Source: Botrytis cinerea B05.10 | Taxonomy: Eukaryota > Ascomycota > Leotiomycetes > Helotiales > Sclerotiniaceae | Direction: 5' to 3' | Assembly: GCF_000143535.2 (NCBI RefSeq) | Contig: NC_037322.1 | Coordinates: 868,001 to 932,000, forward strand | Length of the DNA stretch: 64,000 nt | Part shown: positions 10,850 through 22,820 of the stretch, piece after piece | Position numbering within the stretch: the stretch's first letter is position 1 | How the letters are laid out: each line of letters starts with the position of its first letter | Made by a program: the position numbers and the translations under genes | Notes under the pieces: model-generated | The model's input: the letters and a program-made list of their open reading frames with translations, nothing else | Database searches by the model: none | Told to the model about the DNA's origin: nothing

Positions 10850-11448
10850 TCGATCTAAAGTTGAAACTTTATATTTTGATGAGGCTCTGGGAGGAGGAAC
10901 TTTGGAGGCCACGCAGTAAAGTATAATTTAGTGCACGACAAGATGAAGGAGATAGTGTCGCATCTCTCTTGGTATTCAATAGTTTCGACTAAGTAACGTA
11001 ATAGATCGAGTTGCTTTGCTCAAATTTAAAGATCGCCATTCAAGAACATCATTCCTCTCCGAAAAATTATTCAGTAAATCGGCGGCTTGGAGTCAGATGA
11101 TGAAGAATCTCCACTGGGAGAGGACGGCGCTTGTCGAGGCAAGATTACTTAGTACATTAAGTCCCAACAACTTTCGAGGCAAAATGGGCAGGTGAGCTCC
11201 ACATGAATTGACTATCAATTTAGTAAAATTGTAGTGCATTATCAAGAATCGACGACGTTATCCAGATTTGGACGCGTCTAGGCTCGGCCGTTGTTTCTGA
11301 AAACAAAAACTTAGCGGGATACTTTATCACGCTACTTCGAACTACGAAGCTTGAAGACAATTTCACAACGTTGTTGACCAATCAATCTGCATTGTTTCTG
11401 GAACGCACAAGCTGGAGCTTGGCGAGTGAGTTGATAGATACATTTTAA
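10850..11448 (+). CDS. unrecognised spliced gene, 3' part (no long ATG frame)
   Basis: Three exon-like pieces join in one frame: about 10850-10915, 10994-11191 and 11235-11448, ending in TAA. Introns are 78 and 43 nt with donors GTAAAG and GTGAGC and acceptors CTAAG and TGTAG. The joined frame is open for about 155 residues and reads like protein. Examples are FDEALGGGTLEAT, then HNVIDRVALLKFKDRHSR, then WSQMMKNLHWERTALVEAR, then SRIDDVIQIWTRLGSAV and ERTSWSLASELIDTF. No start codon or first exon could be placed with confidence; upstream frames at 10740-10850 do not join in phase. The product looks helical and soluble, with no motif I recognise. It could be the 3' end of a functional gene or a decayed fragment. 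Confidence 0.5.
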
Positions 11449-11862
11449 CACTTGAAGGCATACTAGCACAGTGTTGTGGCTGATTGAAAGCTATGTATTC
11501 CCCCACTTGGGATATTATAGCTTCAACGTTGTCGATGTCTAGCTTCGTAGTATCGTAGGGTGGGTTTGATTAATATTGGCTTGTGTCATAATTGAACAGT
11601 GAATACGTATATATGAGCTATGTCGTTATCCTACATGACCTGGTGTGTAAAATAAACGCGCAAAATACAATATGCTCGACCATAACGGAGGGCTGATAGC
11701 CGATGTCCAATTACAAGCCCCACATTTTAAACCCACAAATGGATCCAATAGGAGCCACAATGGCTTGCAAGACCCAATCACAAAGGCTTAGATTTAGCTA
11801 TATATACTAAGATTGTGTACCTATTGTCAGCAAATCAAGCAAACAGCTTAATAAGCTACCTA

Positions 11863-11934
11863 GCTTCTGTGGTCCAATGGTTAGGATTCCACCCTTCCAA
11901 GGTGGAGGTTCGTGTTCGATTCACGGCAGTTGCA
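11863..11934 (+). tRNA. tRNA-Gly (anticodon UCC), acceptor stem imperfect
   Basis: A 72-nt cloverleaf can be drawn: acceptor GCTTCTG, D-arm GTCC/GGAT, anticodon stem CCACC/GGTGG with loop CTTCCAA (anticodon TCC), T-arm TCGTG-TTCGATT-CACGG, 3' acceptor half CAGTTGC plus discriminator A. A TTTT terminator follows at 11940-11943. The acceptor stem has two T:T oppositions (positions 3:70 and 4:69), which is unusual. All other arms pair well, and internal promoter boxes A (TGGTCCAATGG) and B (GTTCGATTC) are present. It may be a pseudogene or a functional variant. Confidence 0.8.
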
Positions 11935-12757
11935 AAATCTTTTGCATTTCTTTTTGCATGTCCCCTAAGCTTCTACGAGAATGGGACAGGTGATCGTCTC
12001 GCTATTGATCTGATTGAGGGGGGAGAGGGGGTTCGTTTTTTCTCCCGTCTCACGACAAGTGCACTTCTGTTTTCGGAGATATCTTGTAGATTTCATCAAG
12101 GAAACCTGGTTCGGTTACCAAGCCAGTAAGTAAGAATCAAGAAGTTTGGCTTAGGGCCGGGGAATTTCAATTTCTATTCTTTTGCCTTTTCCTCTTTGAT
12201 TGCTAGTACAAAGGTTATTTTAGTATCTTTCTTTTTCCGGTAGTTTAGGTTCAGCTTCAATTCCATGGTGGAACGATTGGTAGTGTAGTATAATATTTGT
12301 ACTGTACTAGCAATTCTATGAGTACCTGGTACATAACCGTATGGCGTCTGGATTGTGGCTATTCGGTAGTGTCGAAATAACCCTTCCTCTCTCTACCTAG
12401 CACATCACATCGTGAGTGAGTGGGTTTTCTTGGTTAATTCGAAATTCTAGATCGCAATATCACAAGCAGGAAGTTCCGATAGAATGACCATTGTGACCAG
12501 TGAAAAGGAAGGAATGTGCAAGGAGGGAGACCTACTGCCTTGGTTTTCACAAGCTTCTGGTTTAGGGTTTTCTTCAATGTTCATACTAATTTTTCATGTG
12601 TTCCGATATGAAAATCACACAGCAATCAACGCGTCAGTGACGATGAGCATCCAGGTGCCATAAAAATAGGGTATTGAATCTTTCAACCCTAACTGATACT
12701 ACTACTAACCAATCCAATATTCCCAAACATACACGAAATCATAGATTGCAATGCATT
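11935..12757. other. intergenic region
   Basis: No gene supported. The frame running through the tRNA-Gly is a by-product. The right part is the 3' flank of the minus-strand Hsp70-like gene. Confidence 0.6.
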
Positions 12758-15384
12758 CTAAGCAGTTCCCTCCCTAAAAGCAGCCGCAATACTAAATTGT
12801 CCATGGCCTCGTACCTTCCCACCTTCACCAGCTGGATATCTCGCTTCATATCTGAGAGCTCTTCCTTCGACCTTGGCCACTAGTTCATATTCAACTCTAT
12901 AGTGTTCCTTCCCGTCCTTACCTTCTTCTGGGTATACAGGTGTGATGATGCCTTTGTCGCGGAGAAATGTCATGTCTACGATAATGCGGCCAGCGATTTG
13001 TGCGTCTAGTCTGTGTTAGTATGACATAATAATACAATTAACGTGCAAATACATGGTTACTTACTAGCATTTTTAAGATCCTTACGACTGTAGTGAGACT
13101 CTGTAGCGCTATCGGAAACATAGAGAATTTCTTCACAGAGAAATTTCTTTTCGTCAACTGGAAAGGTGTGATAGGTAGGAAAAGGAGAAAATTTATGATC
13201 TGGACGGATTGGGCTTCCCTATTTGATTGTCAGTACGAATGTCAAGGACATTAATAATTCGACGTATTACCTTGATCATGAAGTAATCGATCGTGGCTAC
13301 ATATTTTTCGCCATCCAATTCACTCTCATCGGGCTTGGCTCTTTCATGTCCGGAATATAGTCGAGGTTGCCATGGCTCATGGCGGAGGAAGCCATAGCTT
13401 GATTGGGAAATTCTTTCTGGTCCATTTTTCTTATCAAGAGCACGAAGAACAGCACCTGATGCCACAGCTGTGATACTTTGAAATTGTCAACTTGTTAGTC
13501 AGACCGAAAGATACAAAAGCTCACCATTTGTGTCTATCTGCTACCAATTCAATATCGAAGGTGAGTTTCACCGATCTCTTTGCAAGCCAGTTTTTGAGAT
13601 AGCACCTCAAAGAAGGAGAACCACCAAATCCACCAACAAGGAATACTTTCTTTGAATAATCAGTAAAATAGTCATTGCGTTTCTTTTAATTCTCTTGGGG
13701 CATACCTTGACCACTAGGTTCTTTTCCACAGCTTGTCCAATCTGGTTCTCGAGCAAATTTGAGACACGCTTAAGAAGAGGATTGAAAATTTCCTTATAAT
13801 CGCCCCTGAGACCATATTAGTGAATACCCTGGCCAGCTGGAGAAGAATGACACATACAAATTCATTTGTAAATAGTTAGCCTCGAAACGCTTTGCAGCTA
13901 GACCAACGCGATTGATCTGTTCATCACCGTGCAAGCCAGCTATGTAAACCCTGTGACCACATCTCGCCATGACGTTAACTCGTCTCTTGTATTCATTTTC
14001 AAAGTCTGGTATCAATCGATTGACAATTGACTCAAGGGTATCGCCATTCTTGAAGAGATAATCCTCGTCTTGTAGGCGATTAAGTAACATATCTCTATAG
14101 CCATCATTGAGATAACTAGAACCACAGTTATCCCCTAAGATCACAAATTAGCTAAACGGACTTCTTAAAGGACTGCTTCAACTGACCAATAGGCTGGATC
14201 TTTTCATCCTTCAAACGTAGTGGATAACGATTGCTGACTCCATACGTAACTACATCAACAGTGCCACCACCACAGTCAGCAATAATGAAAGTTTCGCCAA
14301 GCTATACAATTGTCAGCCAAGGAACCAAGATGTGCCAACAAGACCTCACAGATATATCTTCTGAACTTTCTAAGAGGAATGTAGCAGCAGCTTCTGGTTC
14401 AGAGATGAGGAAAACATTGTCCGCAGTTGTACCCCAAGGCTTTCCAAAGGCAGTGGCTTGGATCGCTGCTTTGACCGACGTTTGAAGTACACGGGAGGCT
14501 TCCGGGGACCAGACAGTAGGCACAGTCATGACGAAATCCACAGGAGTTTGATCAGTAAACCTATGAAGGTGTTTCAATTGTTCTTTGGTATGCTGTAAAA
14601 CTTTCACGATATAATCCGATATTGGGTCAACAGCATCCCACATATCAGATTCGGTTTTAGATCGTTTACCATGTCTGCGTATGATACCTTCCTTAAGAAG
14701 GCCAGTTAATGTCCTTCGAAGACCCTTTCGATCTTCGTTGGTGTACTCGGTTTCCACCAACATGAGTTTAGCTCTCTTCACGAGACGTCTCTGACTTCGT
14801 GTTGAATTCGCCTTGTACATATGATATGGCACGCCGTAACCCCAAAGAAAATCGACTGCAAGCTCATCTTCCATTTCCGAATCTTCGGGATCGTTGATGG
14901 TATCCCCAGCTACTCCGCTAAGAAGCAATGGGTGTTTTCCTTGAGATAAATCGAATAAATTCTCATCAAATATCTTATCTTCATCGTTCCGATGCCGCTC
15001 GACCGGCTCTGGGGAGTACCAACTCTCCGTTGGAACTTGCTTCCTCTCGCCATCTTCTCCATCGCTTGGCCAGTTAATCACACTCAAGACATCATTAGCA
15101 GAGCTTTTCATATTACCACAGTTGATGGGAACAATGCTGTAAGAGACGGATGTGAATGTTGTTCCGTAGTCTAGGCCAATAACAACTTTATCTGTTGGGG
15201 CGATGAGGTGTAATCGCATGTTGGAACTCCGCACCGATATAGCAGTGCTCGGGGTTGGAGAATGCATTGTCCTGTTGCTTTGATTTTGAGAGGTGCCTTC
15301 ACGCCGAACTGACACTGTCTGTCTGGAGACATTGCCATTCTTTGACCCCATGGGCCCTCCTCTCGATGCCATATTTTCTGACAT
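12758..15384 (-). CDS. Hsp70-like actin-fold ATPase (HSPA12-like)
   Basis: Eight exons join in phase: 14350-15384, 14187-14301, 13858-14134, 13706-13805, 13525-13649, 13271-13475, 13065-13218 and 12758-13005. The product is 752 residues. About 60 Ser/Arg-rich residues precede the ATPase fold. Visible are phosphate-1 (VIGLDYGTTFTSVSY, about residues 68-82), phosphate-2 (FIIADCGGGTVDVV), the adenosine motif (VFLVGGFGGSPSLR) and AVASGAVLRAL. There is no Hsp70 substrate domain with EEVD end. This matches the large fungal group of Hsp70-like proteins near HSPA12, whose clients are mostly unknown. Most introns are 43-59 nt. The last acceptor is placed at CTAG before ACGCA because the nearer CACAG would create a stop. 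Another fold member is unlikely; the function is not known. Confidence 0.88.
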
Positions 15385-16238
15385 TTCAAATGTTACGAAA
15401 GTTTGTATTTTGGCTCGTAAAATTATAGGAATGTATAGTCAAACTTTGAAGGATGCTTCCAAGATAGAGAAGTGGGAAAAATGAGAGGGAGATACACCTC
15501 ATACGGTTTATTATCTTCATGTTTTGGAATAAGGTTCATAAAGCGGAAGCCTGCCGCGGATTTGACTATGCAAGTTCTTAGGCCTCGTTTTGATATAAAG
15601 AAAATAGAAGTAATATATCACAGGCGACGATTCCTATTAAATGTCGGCACCGAGCACCCTGCAGAGTGATTCGTAAAAGAAACTTAATAAGGCATATCTG
15701 GAGGTAGGCTGCCTTGAATGAAAAAAGAAATGTACCTCACAAAATCATTTGAGAGAAGAAGGAAGAATAGTTTTATCCTTGGACTACAAAATGTGGGGGT
15801 AGGGTATGGGCTGGAGTGGCAGGGGCCGAATCGGTTCTGGTACATCTTTCCGGATTATATCATCCATTTACTTGTGGCCATTGGGTGTTAATGTGATTCG
15901 AACAGAAAACCTGAGCATCAGGTTGATCTCTACGTTTTGAACAAACACATAGATACTATCTATGCAAACAGTCTAGGGAGGAAAAAGTGATCTGATAGGA
16001 CGCTCAGGTGCAAAATGGGTTGCTGCAGGAGGGACGCCGCATCTTTCAGGTATGTCGAAGAATCCTAGCATTCGTTTCTATCCAAAAATCTATCAGATTT
16101 ACAACATTTGGAGAATTACAAACGTACCGACAATGAGAATGCGCTTGGTGGCTGGAATTTACGCAAACGTCGGATTTATTTGTCCGCAAATCACTCAAAC
16201 CCCCATCACGAAATTTCAAACATTCCCAGATTGTTCAA
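15385..16238. promoter_or_regulatory. shared head-to-head promoter region
   Basis: About 850 bp separate the divergent start codons of the Hsp70-like gene (minus) and the zinc-finger/coiled-coil gene (plus). No further gene is seen. Small overlapping frames near 15472-15669 and 16052-16200 are not supported by splice signals. Shared regulation is possible but inferred only from the arrangement. Confidence 0.5.
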
Positions 16239-19200
16239 ATGTTGGATCTGATACCAAATATAACACCCTTGATCTGGAACAAAGAGGATGATATTAGGCT
16301 TCTTGCTTGGATTGATTTTTGCAAGCTGCAGAAAGTGGGGGCCAAAGAAGACACGCTCGACTACATGAGTGAGTACTCCCGCTTCACCAGCGATGCAGTG
16401 AAGGAGCATCTAAGTGAGCTATGGGAAAAATATGGTGATCAGAGTAAGGACTCGAATCAGGCAATGCCCCTCGTTGATATGATGAATAAAGGGTCTGCTT
16501 ACATGACCAAACTTCCTGGTGAGATGCGCGAGAGTATTAGAGCGAAAGTCGACAGCAATTCCGGCGACTCACTAATGCTGCTCATCATTTCTAAGATGGC
16601 GGATAATATAAAACAGAAGAAAGCTACAAAGAAGCCAAGGGACCTTCCTTCAACGGAGGAGGATAATAGGGGGTTAAAGCGTAGCAAAGGGACGGAGAAA
16701 GCAGATGAGGATCTCCCACCTTCCAAAAAACCTCGCTCGAGCAGAGTATGTACTTTTCTTGTCATTAGCAGAAAACTTTGATTGATCTAATCTATAGGAT
16801 GAGATATCTGCAAGAACCTTCCAGGATAATATTGTGAATGGAGTCGAAAAATCCCGATTGCCTACCCAAAAATCATCAACCACTTCGGCCGAAGCTACAG
16901 TTTGCAACAGCGGAGAGTTCACAAGAGCCAGAGCTCAAGTTCTCCAGTATGATTCGCTGGACCAAGAATTGAATGGAGATAGCTGGTCGAAGCGTCTGAG
17001 GTCATTGAAGAATAAACATAATCAAGAGATAACTCAGATGCAAGAGCTCTGGCAAGCAGAGTCCGAGAAGCTTAGCATAAAGCAAGCCGAGGCCCAAGGA
17101 ACCATCAGAGATTTGAGGGCACAATTAAAACACCTGAATGAGGCACAAATGGCTCGCCAAGAGGAGGAACAAAGAGCTTTTAAAAGCGATGCAAATATTT
17201 CATTGGAAACCCGACAATTTGAAGACCTTGAGGAAATCTACCGATTAACCAAAGAGAATAGAGAAATGCACAAGTTCTCAGAGTTTGCCGATTTAGATTT
17301 ACCAGGAAGCCTGAATCTAGGACACGACATGATCGACGATGCGATGGATCAAATACAATTCGAACTCTCCTCCATCTCTTGTCATCACGTTAATACCCCG
17401 CAACTTCTTCCTAAGATATTTTCAATACCAAGCGACTTGCGTAACCTCATACTTTCGGCTTTCAATAGTGACATTGACACTGCTATAGGGAGAAATGAAG
17501 TCGAGACCATCACAAAGAAATTTGGTGCTCAAATCTGCATCAGAGCTCTTGTGATGGCTGCGCTAAGAGATTGGGTTTTTATGTCAAGGTTTCCCAATTT
17601 CGCCCCTTCAAACCCTCGCATTCTATCAACTTATAGGCACATTATCTCCAGTTTAGGTAAGCGTCCCGCCATTGATAATAATATAGAAGACTGACTCTAT
17701 AGGCGGGGAAAGCAAACTTTCCAGCTTGGACATAGCAGCTCATCGCGCTCTTATCGAAGGAAATTGGCTCAGAGAGGAATCAATACCCAAAAGAGCCACA
17801 GATCTAGCGGCCAGGTTCTCCAATGGAGTCGCTCTCTTGTTTGCAATCACATCAAACAATGAAGAGGATGGGTTGTTCCACACTTGGGGGGAGCACTTGG
17901 AATGTTGGAAAGACAGGCGAGCACATCTGCAAGAAATTTTCCAGACTGCATTAACCTTGAAAGCCGATTCTGTTGTAACAAAGTCCCGGTACGGATTTGC
18001 AATATATCCACCAGGTACAACATTTGTTGGGGATGGCACAGTTGTGAAAGAAACAAGCAGGCCTAAAATTGGCAGTAATTGGATTTATGCATCATTTCAC
18101 ATCTACGACGCTGTAGTTATTGACAATAGCAAACAGAGCACGTTGGTGGAAACTGAAAATTTCGTCAAGTTGCCAAAAGCAAGGGCTAGTGCAAAGTACA
18201 GCAAGGATTTGCTATTTCCCAAAAGATTGCCTGAAGTTGTTTCCGGCCGTATCACAGAGGTCGCAGAAACTCCGATTCCTAAGCATAAAACTGCGGGACA
18301 ATCGAAAGCTATCTTAGAAGCTGAAGTACCTCTAGAACCAACAGTTCCCCAAAGAAATGTTGAAAGTTTGAAAGCACACAAATCTGCTGGAGCAAAAGAT
18401 GATCCGAAATCTGACCATAGTGAAGATCCACCCCTTCCAAGATGCGAAGAATGTGGGAAAGAGTTTCAGGCAATAGCTTCGCTTCGTAGGCACGAAAAGA
18501 ACAGTGAGCCAATTTTTTTTCTCTTTTGTTGCAAGCTCGGTGGTAACTTCAAACAGGAAAGTGCAAAGAGTGCCCAGAGTGCGGCAAAAGGTTTGGCCGC
18601 GTCGCTGCTCTACAGAATCACCAAAAAGCCGAGCACAGCGAATATTCTGAGTCCAGACCTAAGGAAACCCCCATAGAGCAGAGACGGGCACACCCTGAGC
18701 CGGGCGTCTTAGTGACCCACCAAAATAATCGATACCGTAAAAATTTTGCAACTGCTGAAGCTACGGATGCCAGCCCGAATCGTCAACGCAATGAGGATGG
18801 CGTAGGAGGCCAACTCATCAAGGCGCCGCGAGCAGTTTCGGCGGTTGCGCCAAAGGCTAGACCGGCACAAGTATGCCACGATAATCCCAAGCAGAAAATT
18901 CCCAAAGGTGAAATCGTTGACGGCAAGCCAGAATGCGATCTTTGCGGTAACGCGTTCTCGTGCAAGAATACTCTACAGCGCCATGTTAAACGAGGTAAGT
19001 TTCACGATCCATGAATCTAACCATTATGTTGCTAATGTGAACTGCTAGAGACCTGCTCACTCGAATGTCCAGAATGCAAGGAAACATTCGTAAGCCTCCA
19101 GGAAAGACGATACCACCAGCGCAGGGAGCACAAGTCGGTAGAAAAAGAGCCAAAAGATCTAACAATACCTGAACCACAAACTCCGTCGACCCCTCTTAAG

Positions 19201-19557
19201 AAAAAGGACAAATCGCACAGCTCAGATCAGACAAGAACTTCATCCTCTAACGGCATTCAAAGCCATGGCAAAGGTATGTCTTCTACCCTACCGCATCAAT
19301 ATTCTCATCGCTACACAAAGACTGATAATCTGAAAGATGGTAAGCCTCGCTATAAGAAAACACCCCGCAATGAGACCGAAGATTCAGATGCAGATGACAT
19401 GCTTTCCCCCTCAGAACTGGTGAAAACAAAACGTGCTCAAAGGAGAAGATCTACTAGATCTTCAGATGAACGAACTGAAGTGAGGGTGATTGATAGCCGG
19501 GAATCGCCAGTTCGACCCCGTGGAAAGCGAAGTAAGACTCTAGCAATAAAGGAATGA
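16239..19557 (+). CDS. large zinc-finger and coiled-coil protein, unknown function
   Basis: Five exons (16239-16745, 16798-17656, 17703-18503, 18557-18994, 19049-19557) join in phase to 1037 residues. Residues 1-70 carry a Trp-containing acidic segment (WNKEDDIRLLAWIDFCK). A basic, nuclear-signal-like patch with PPSKKPRSSR lies near 160, and Glu/Gln-rich coiled coil at about 210-310. Two zinc-finger pairs follow, about residues 702-750 and 849-900. In each pair the first finger is C2HC (C-x2-C-x12-H-x5-C) and the second C2H2 (CPEC...H-x4-H). The tail is basic and Ser-rich with PRGKRSK. A nuclear, DNA- or RNA-binding role is likely from the fingers; the target is unknown. In both pairs an intron cuts the C2HC finger at the same codon and phase, indicating an internal duplication. 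The ATG at 16239 is chosen because the WNKEDD segment follows directly. Confidence 0.8.
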
Positions 19558-20571
19558 TTGAGGTGGATCACAGTTTTCAGGGGACCGGTGCTTTGAGGAG
19601 ATATGTTGTTCCCTCTTTCCTTTTGTAGAAAGGAAAATAGGGCCACGGGCAAAATTGGGATGAGATCCAGCTGGAGTCTTGAACAAATTGATCATGTTGT
19701 GTATCTAAAAGGAAGGAAGAGATCTTCGTACCGACGGAGAACAGGAATAACGGCCGTTCATTCTGTTACCTGGATTGTATCATTACACACAAACTCAAAA
19801 TTATCGTTATGAACTCCATTGATCTTTAAGCTCGAGGATGTACGAGATATATTGAGGTGAAAGTGCGTGTGGCGTTTGTGGCGCATAGATAAGCCACCCG
19901 GACATGAAACGGTCGTCCAGATTCGGAAGCAAACTAGTAATTCTTTGAGCTTTTGAAGATGCGCTTGAACCTGACACAGTGCAGCCAGAGAACAATGCAG
20001 AAGCCTGGGCAATGTCAAGATATTATGTTGTCCTCGGTGTAAGATGTAAAAATATCTCCGCTCCTATTGTAAGCATACGAGTAAGCGAAAAAGCTATGAC
20101 TTCTCCGGACTCCTTTAGGAACCCATCGAGGAGTTAATCTGATTGGCCGTACAAAAATTCTTGACTTTAATTGAACCAATGAGAGCGAGTTTCGATGTTA
20201 GACTGTAGGGTTTGTTGATCTCGTCGATTTCCTGTCCATAACATTTCTGACCTTCTAGCCACAATGAGCAATTTGGTACATGCTATATTGAGATGAGTTG
20301 GGTATTTCTGCTCCTTTCCCGAGAAACCTACAGGTGGCAAATCCATATTTAAACATGATCCCGTTTGTTCGAATAAACATTAACCACAACCTTCCTCATT
20401 CAATCATTAAACAGCATCCCGCATATTCCGCGGCATCGTCCAGTACATAATACAGCCTGTACCCCGCACTTAAAGCATCTTCCAGGTTGCTTAAGAATTC
20501 CATATATCTGGTCTATTGCCACTTGCACCACTGCAGTTTGAACATACTGCTGTTTTTTTATTCGTTCCATA
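19558..20571. other. intergenic region
   Basis: No gene supported. A minus-strand frame of 86 codons at 19758-20018 has no protein-like features. The right half is AT-rich and probably holds the aquaporin promoter and leader. Confidence 0.6.
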
Positions 20572-21929
20572 ATGTCTCAAAACGATCCAAGTCGTCTTCA
20601 TACCGGGGAGTTGGAAATTGGCTATACAGAAGCAGTAGAGCGCCATGCAAATAGACATGTCGTGGCACCTAAGCCTGTTTCGCAACGCAAACTAGACTTC
20701 GAGAATGCAAGGCCGAGGTGGATCAGAGAAATGGCTGCCGAGGCCATGGGAGTGTTCTTCTTTGTGTAAGGTTATAGAGGTGGCTAGATGCAACATCAAC
20801 TAACAGTTCCCCATAGTTATCCGGGAATTGCATCATGTGCGTCATTCTTTCTGAATCCTGGAGACCCAGGGTTCGGATCAGTGTTCCAAATTGGTTGGGC
20901 CTTTGCGATTGGTATTGCTTTTGCTATCATGTATGTTGAACTATATTATCAGGATATGATCTGCCATCTCGTCTCAGTTGCTGATACGCATTAGAACTTG
21001 TGGAAGTACTTCAGGAGGACATTTCAATGCAGCAGTGACGATATCTTGTGCTGTTTGGCTAGGGGTACGTTTTCGTAGTCTCTAGTTGCATATCAACATT
21101 AGCTAATTCATCCCAGTTCCCTTGGAAAAAGGTTCCTCAATATATCTTCGCTCAAGTCTTCGGTTCTTTTATGGCAGCCATGCTTTTAGTTGGACAATAC
21201 TATCCACAGCTGATGGAACTTGCTGCGGATTATCGTGCTAAAGGCTTGAGTCTCAACTCACCAGGCGGACCGGGAAGCATTCTCTGCTCTTTCCCTGGAG
21301 CATCACAATCATATGGATATCTGTTCTTCATTGAGTTTTTTGCCGATGTCTTCGTGGTATGTGTCAGAGACTTTGCCAAACATCGAAACATTTGTTGACC
21401 CATTCTAGGGAATTGTCATTTGGGCTTGCCTTGACCCTATGAATCCATTTGTGTCTGCATCCGCGGTACCATGGGTTATTGGACTAGGTTATGGTAAGCA
21501 TAGAACCCACAACCGCTCTCTTCGGATTCAATAGTTTCTTCATCGTTGTACACTTGCTAACCTCTCTTATTAGCAACAATGATCTGGGGTTTTGCGGATG
21601 TGACAATAGAGCTTAATTCATCTCGTGACTTGGGCGCTCGCATTGTTGCAGCCATATTTTTTGGAGGCGATGCGTTCTCGCTTTATTCATTGATACCCGT
21701 TCTCACGAGTATACCTGCTATGCTTTTTGGGACAGCATTGTATGAGATGATCCAACGCGATAGCTTTGCAGTTATTGCCAAAGGCCATAACGTACATGAG
21801 AAAGGAGAAGAGGGTATCATGCAACATTTATCCAAGAATGGTGCTCTTGCTGGGAGTACCAGTGCCTCGGGCACGAGTATAGACAGTGAAGTATGGGATA
21901 ATGGGAGAAAGAATGATTCTGCTGTATGA
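20572..21929 (+). CDS. aquaporin/aquaglyceroporin with atypical NPA boxes
   Basis: Six exons (20572-20765, 20817-20930, 20995-21064, 21117-21356, 21409-21493, 21574-21929) join in phase to 352 residues. The MIP fold is clear: SGGHFNAAVT in the first pore loop (about residues 109-118), a second half-repeat, then NSSRDLGAR in the second loop (about 249-257), with GGDAFSLYS after it. Standard channels have NPA at both sites; here they read NAA and NSS. The Asp after the conserved Arg (RDLG) resembles the glycerol-permeable branch. N- and C-termini are hydrophilic and the tail is Ser/Gly-rich with acidic residues. It probably sits in the plasma or an internal membrane and moves water or small neutral solutes. 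Selectivity is uncertain given the altered boxes. Confidence 0.9.
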
Positions 21930-22820
21930 ACAATACGAAAGTCGATCAGAGTCGGGTCTTGGCCATCCCCAGACCCTAATGAATAATGACAATATGTTTA
22001 ATTAATAAGAAAGATACAATACATTTCCAATCAACGTGCCATGTCTCGAGCATATGATGCAGGCGTTGCTGAACTTGTGAGAGGAGAGGAAATTCCAGTC
22101 TGAAACAATAGAGGAATGAGGAAACTTATAAGCTGCCAGATGTCGTTTGATTGATATCGGTAGAATATGTGAGGTTCTGAGGTTCAAAGCATCGTTGATA
22201 CCCACCCATTAGATCGAGGTAGGTATGATACGATGAATGGTTGGACAAACCTTGTACAGAGTGTACTTCGGAGGTTCCAAAAGAAAATCTGGCACGTGAT
22301 GATCGTTTGCAGATTTGACCGTAAACAGATAAGCGTACTATCTTTTGATAGTCCCGCTTCAGCTCCAGCAACTAGCCAATATCTAATTCGATTCATTGTG
22401 TGTACGACCGAGACGACCAAGACAGTTACTTATTATTACACCTTGACGATCTTAAGATAGTGCATTCCCTTGAACGATAATGGGAACGCCTCCAATCTGA
22501 TATCCGACAGATTGTCATTCATGTAAAACAGTGTCATCGTCAATGTGTACTTCATTAGTTTCATATTTCTACAATCCCTTTTATGACTAGGTGCACTAGG
22601 TACCCCTCCTTTTATCCCGCAACTCTGAACTGAACATATTCATTTACGACATCAACTCACTCAATATAATCTCTACCTTGAACATCTCTATCACCTACCG
22701 CCTCGATACACAGCGACGACATCCACCAAGTCTATACGCCTGTACAATTAGAAGATGGTATAGAAACACCGGTTTAATCTTTTCTCAATCTTTATAATAT
22801 TTAACAATTAATCCGCTATC
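21930..22820. other. intergenic region
   Basis: No gene supported. The last 200 bp are rich in CATC/CAAC-type sequence and AT, and probably form the leader of the Nif1-like gene. Confidence 0.55.
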
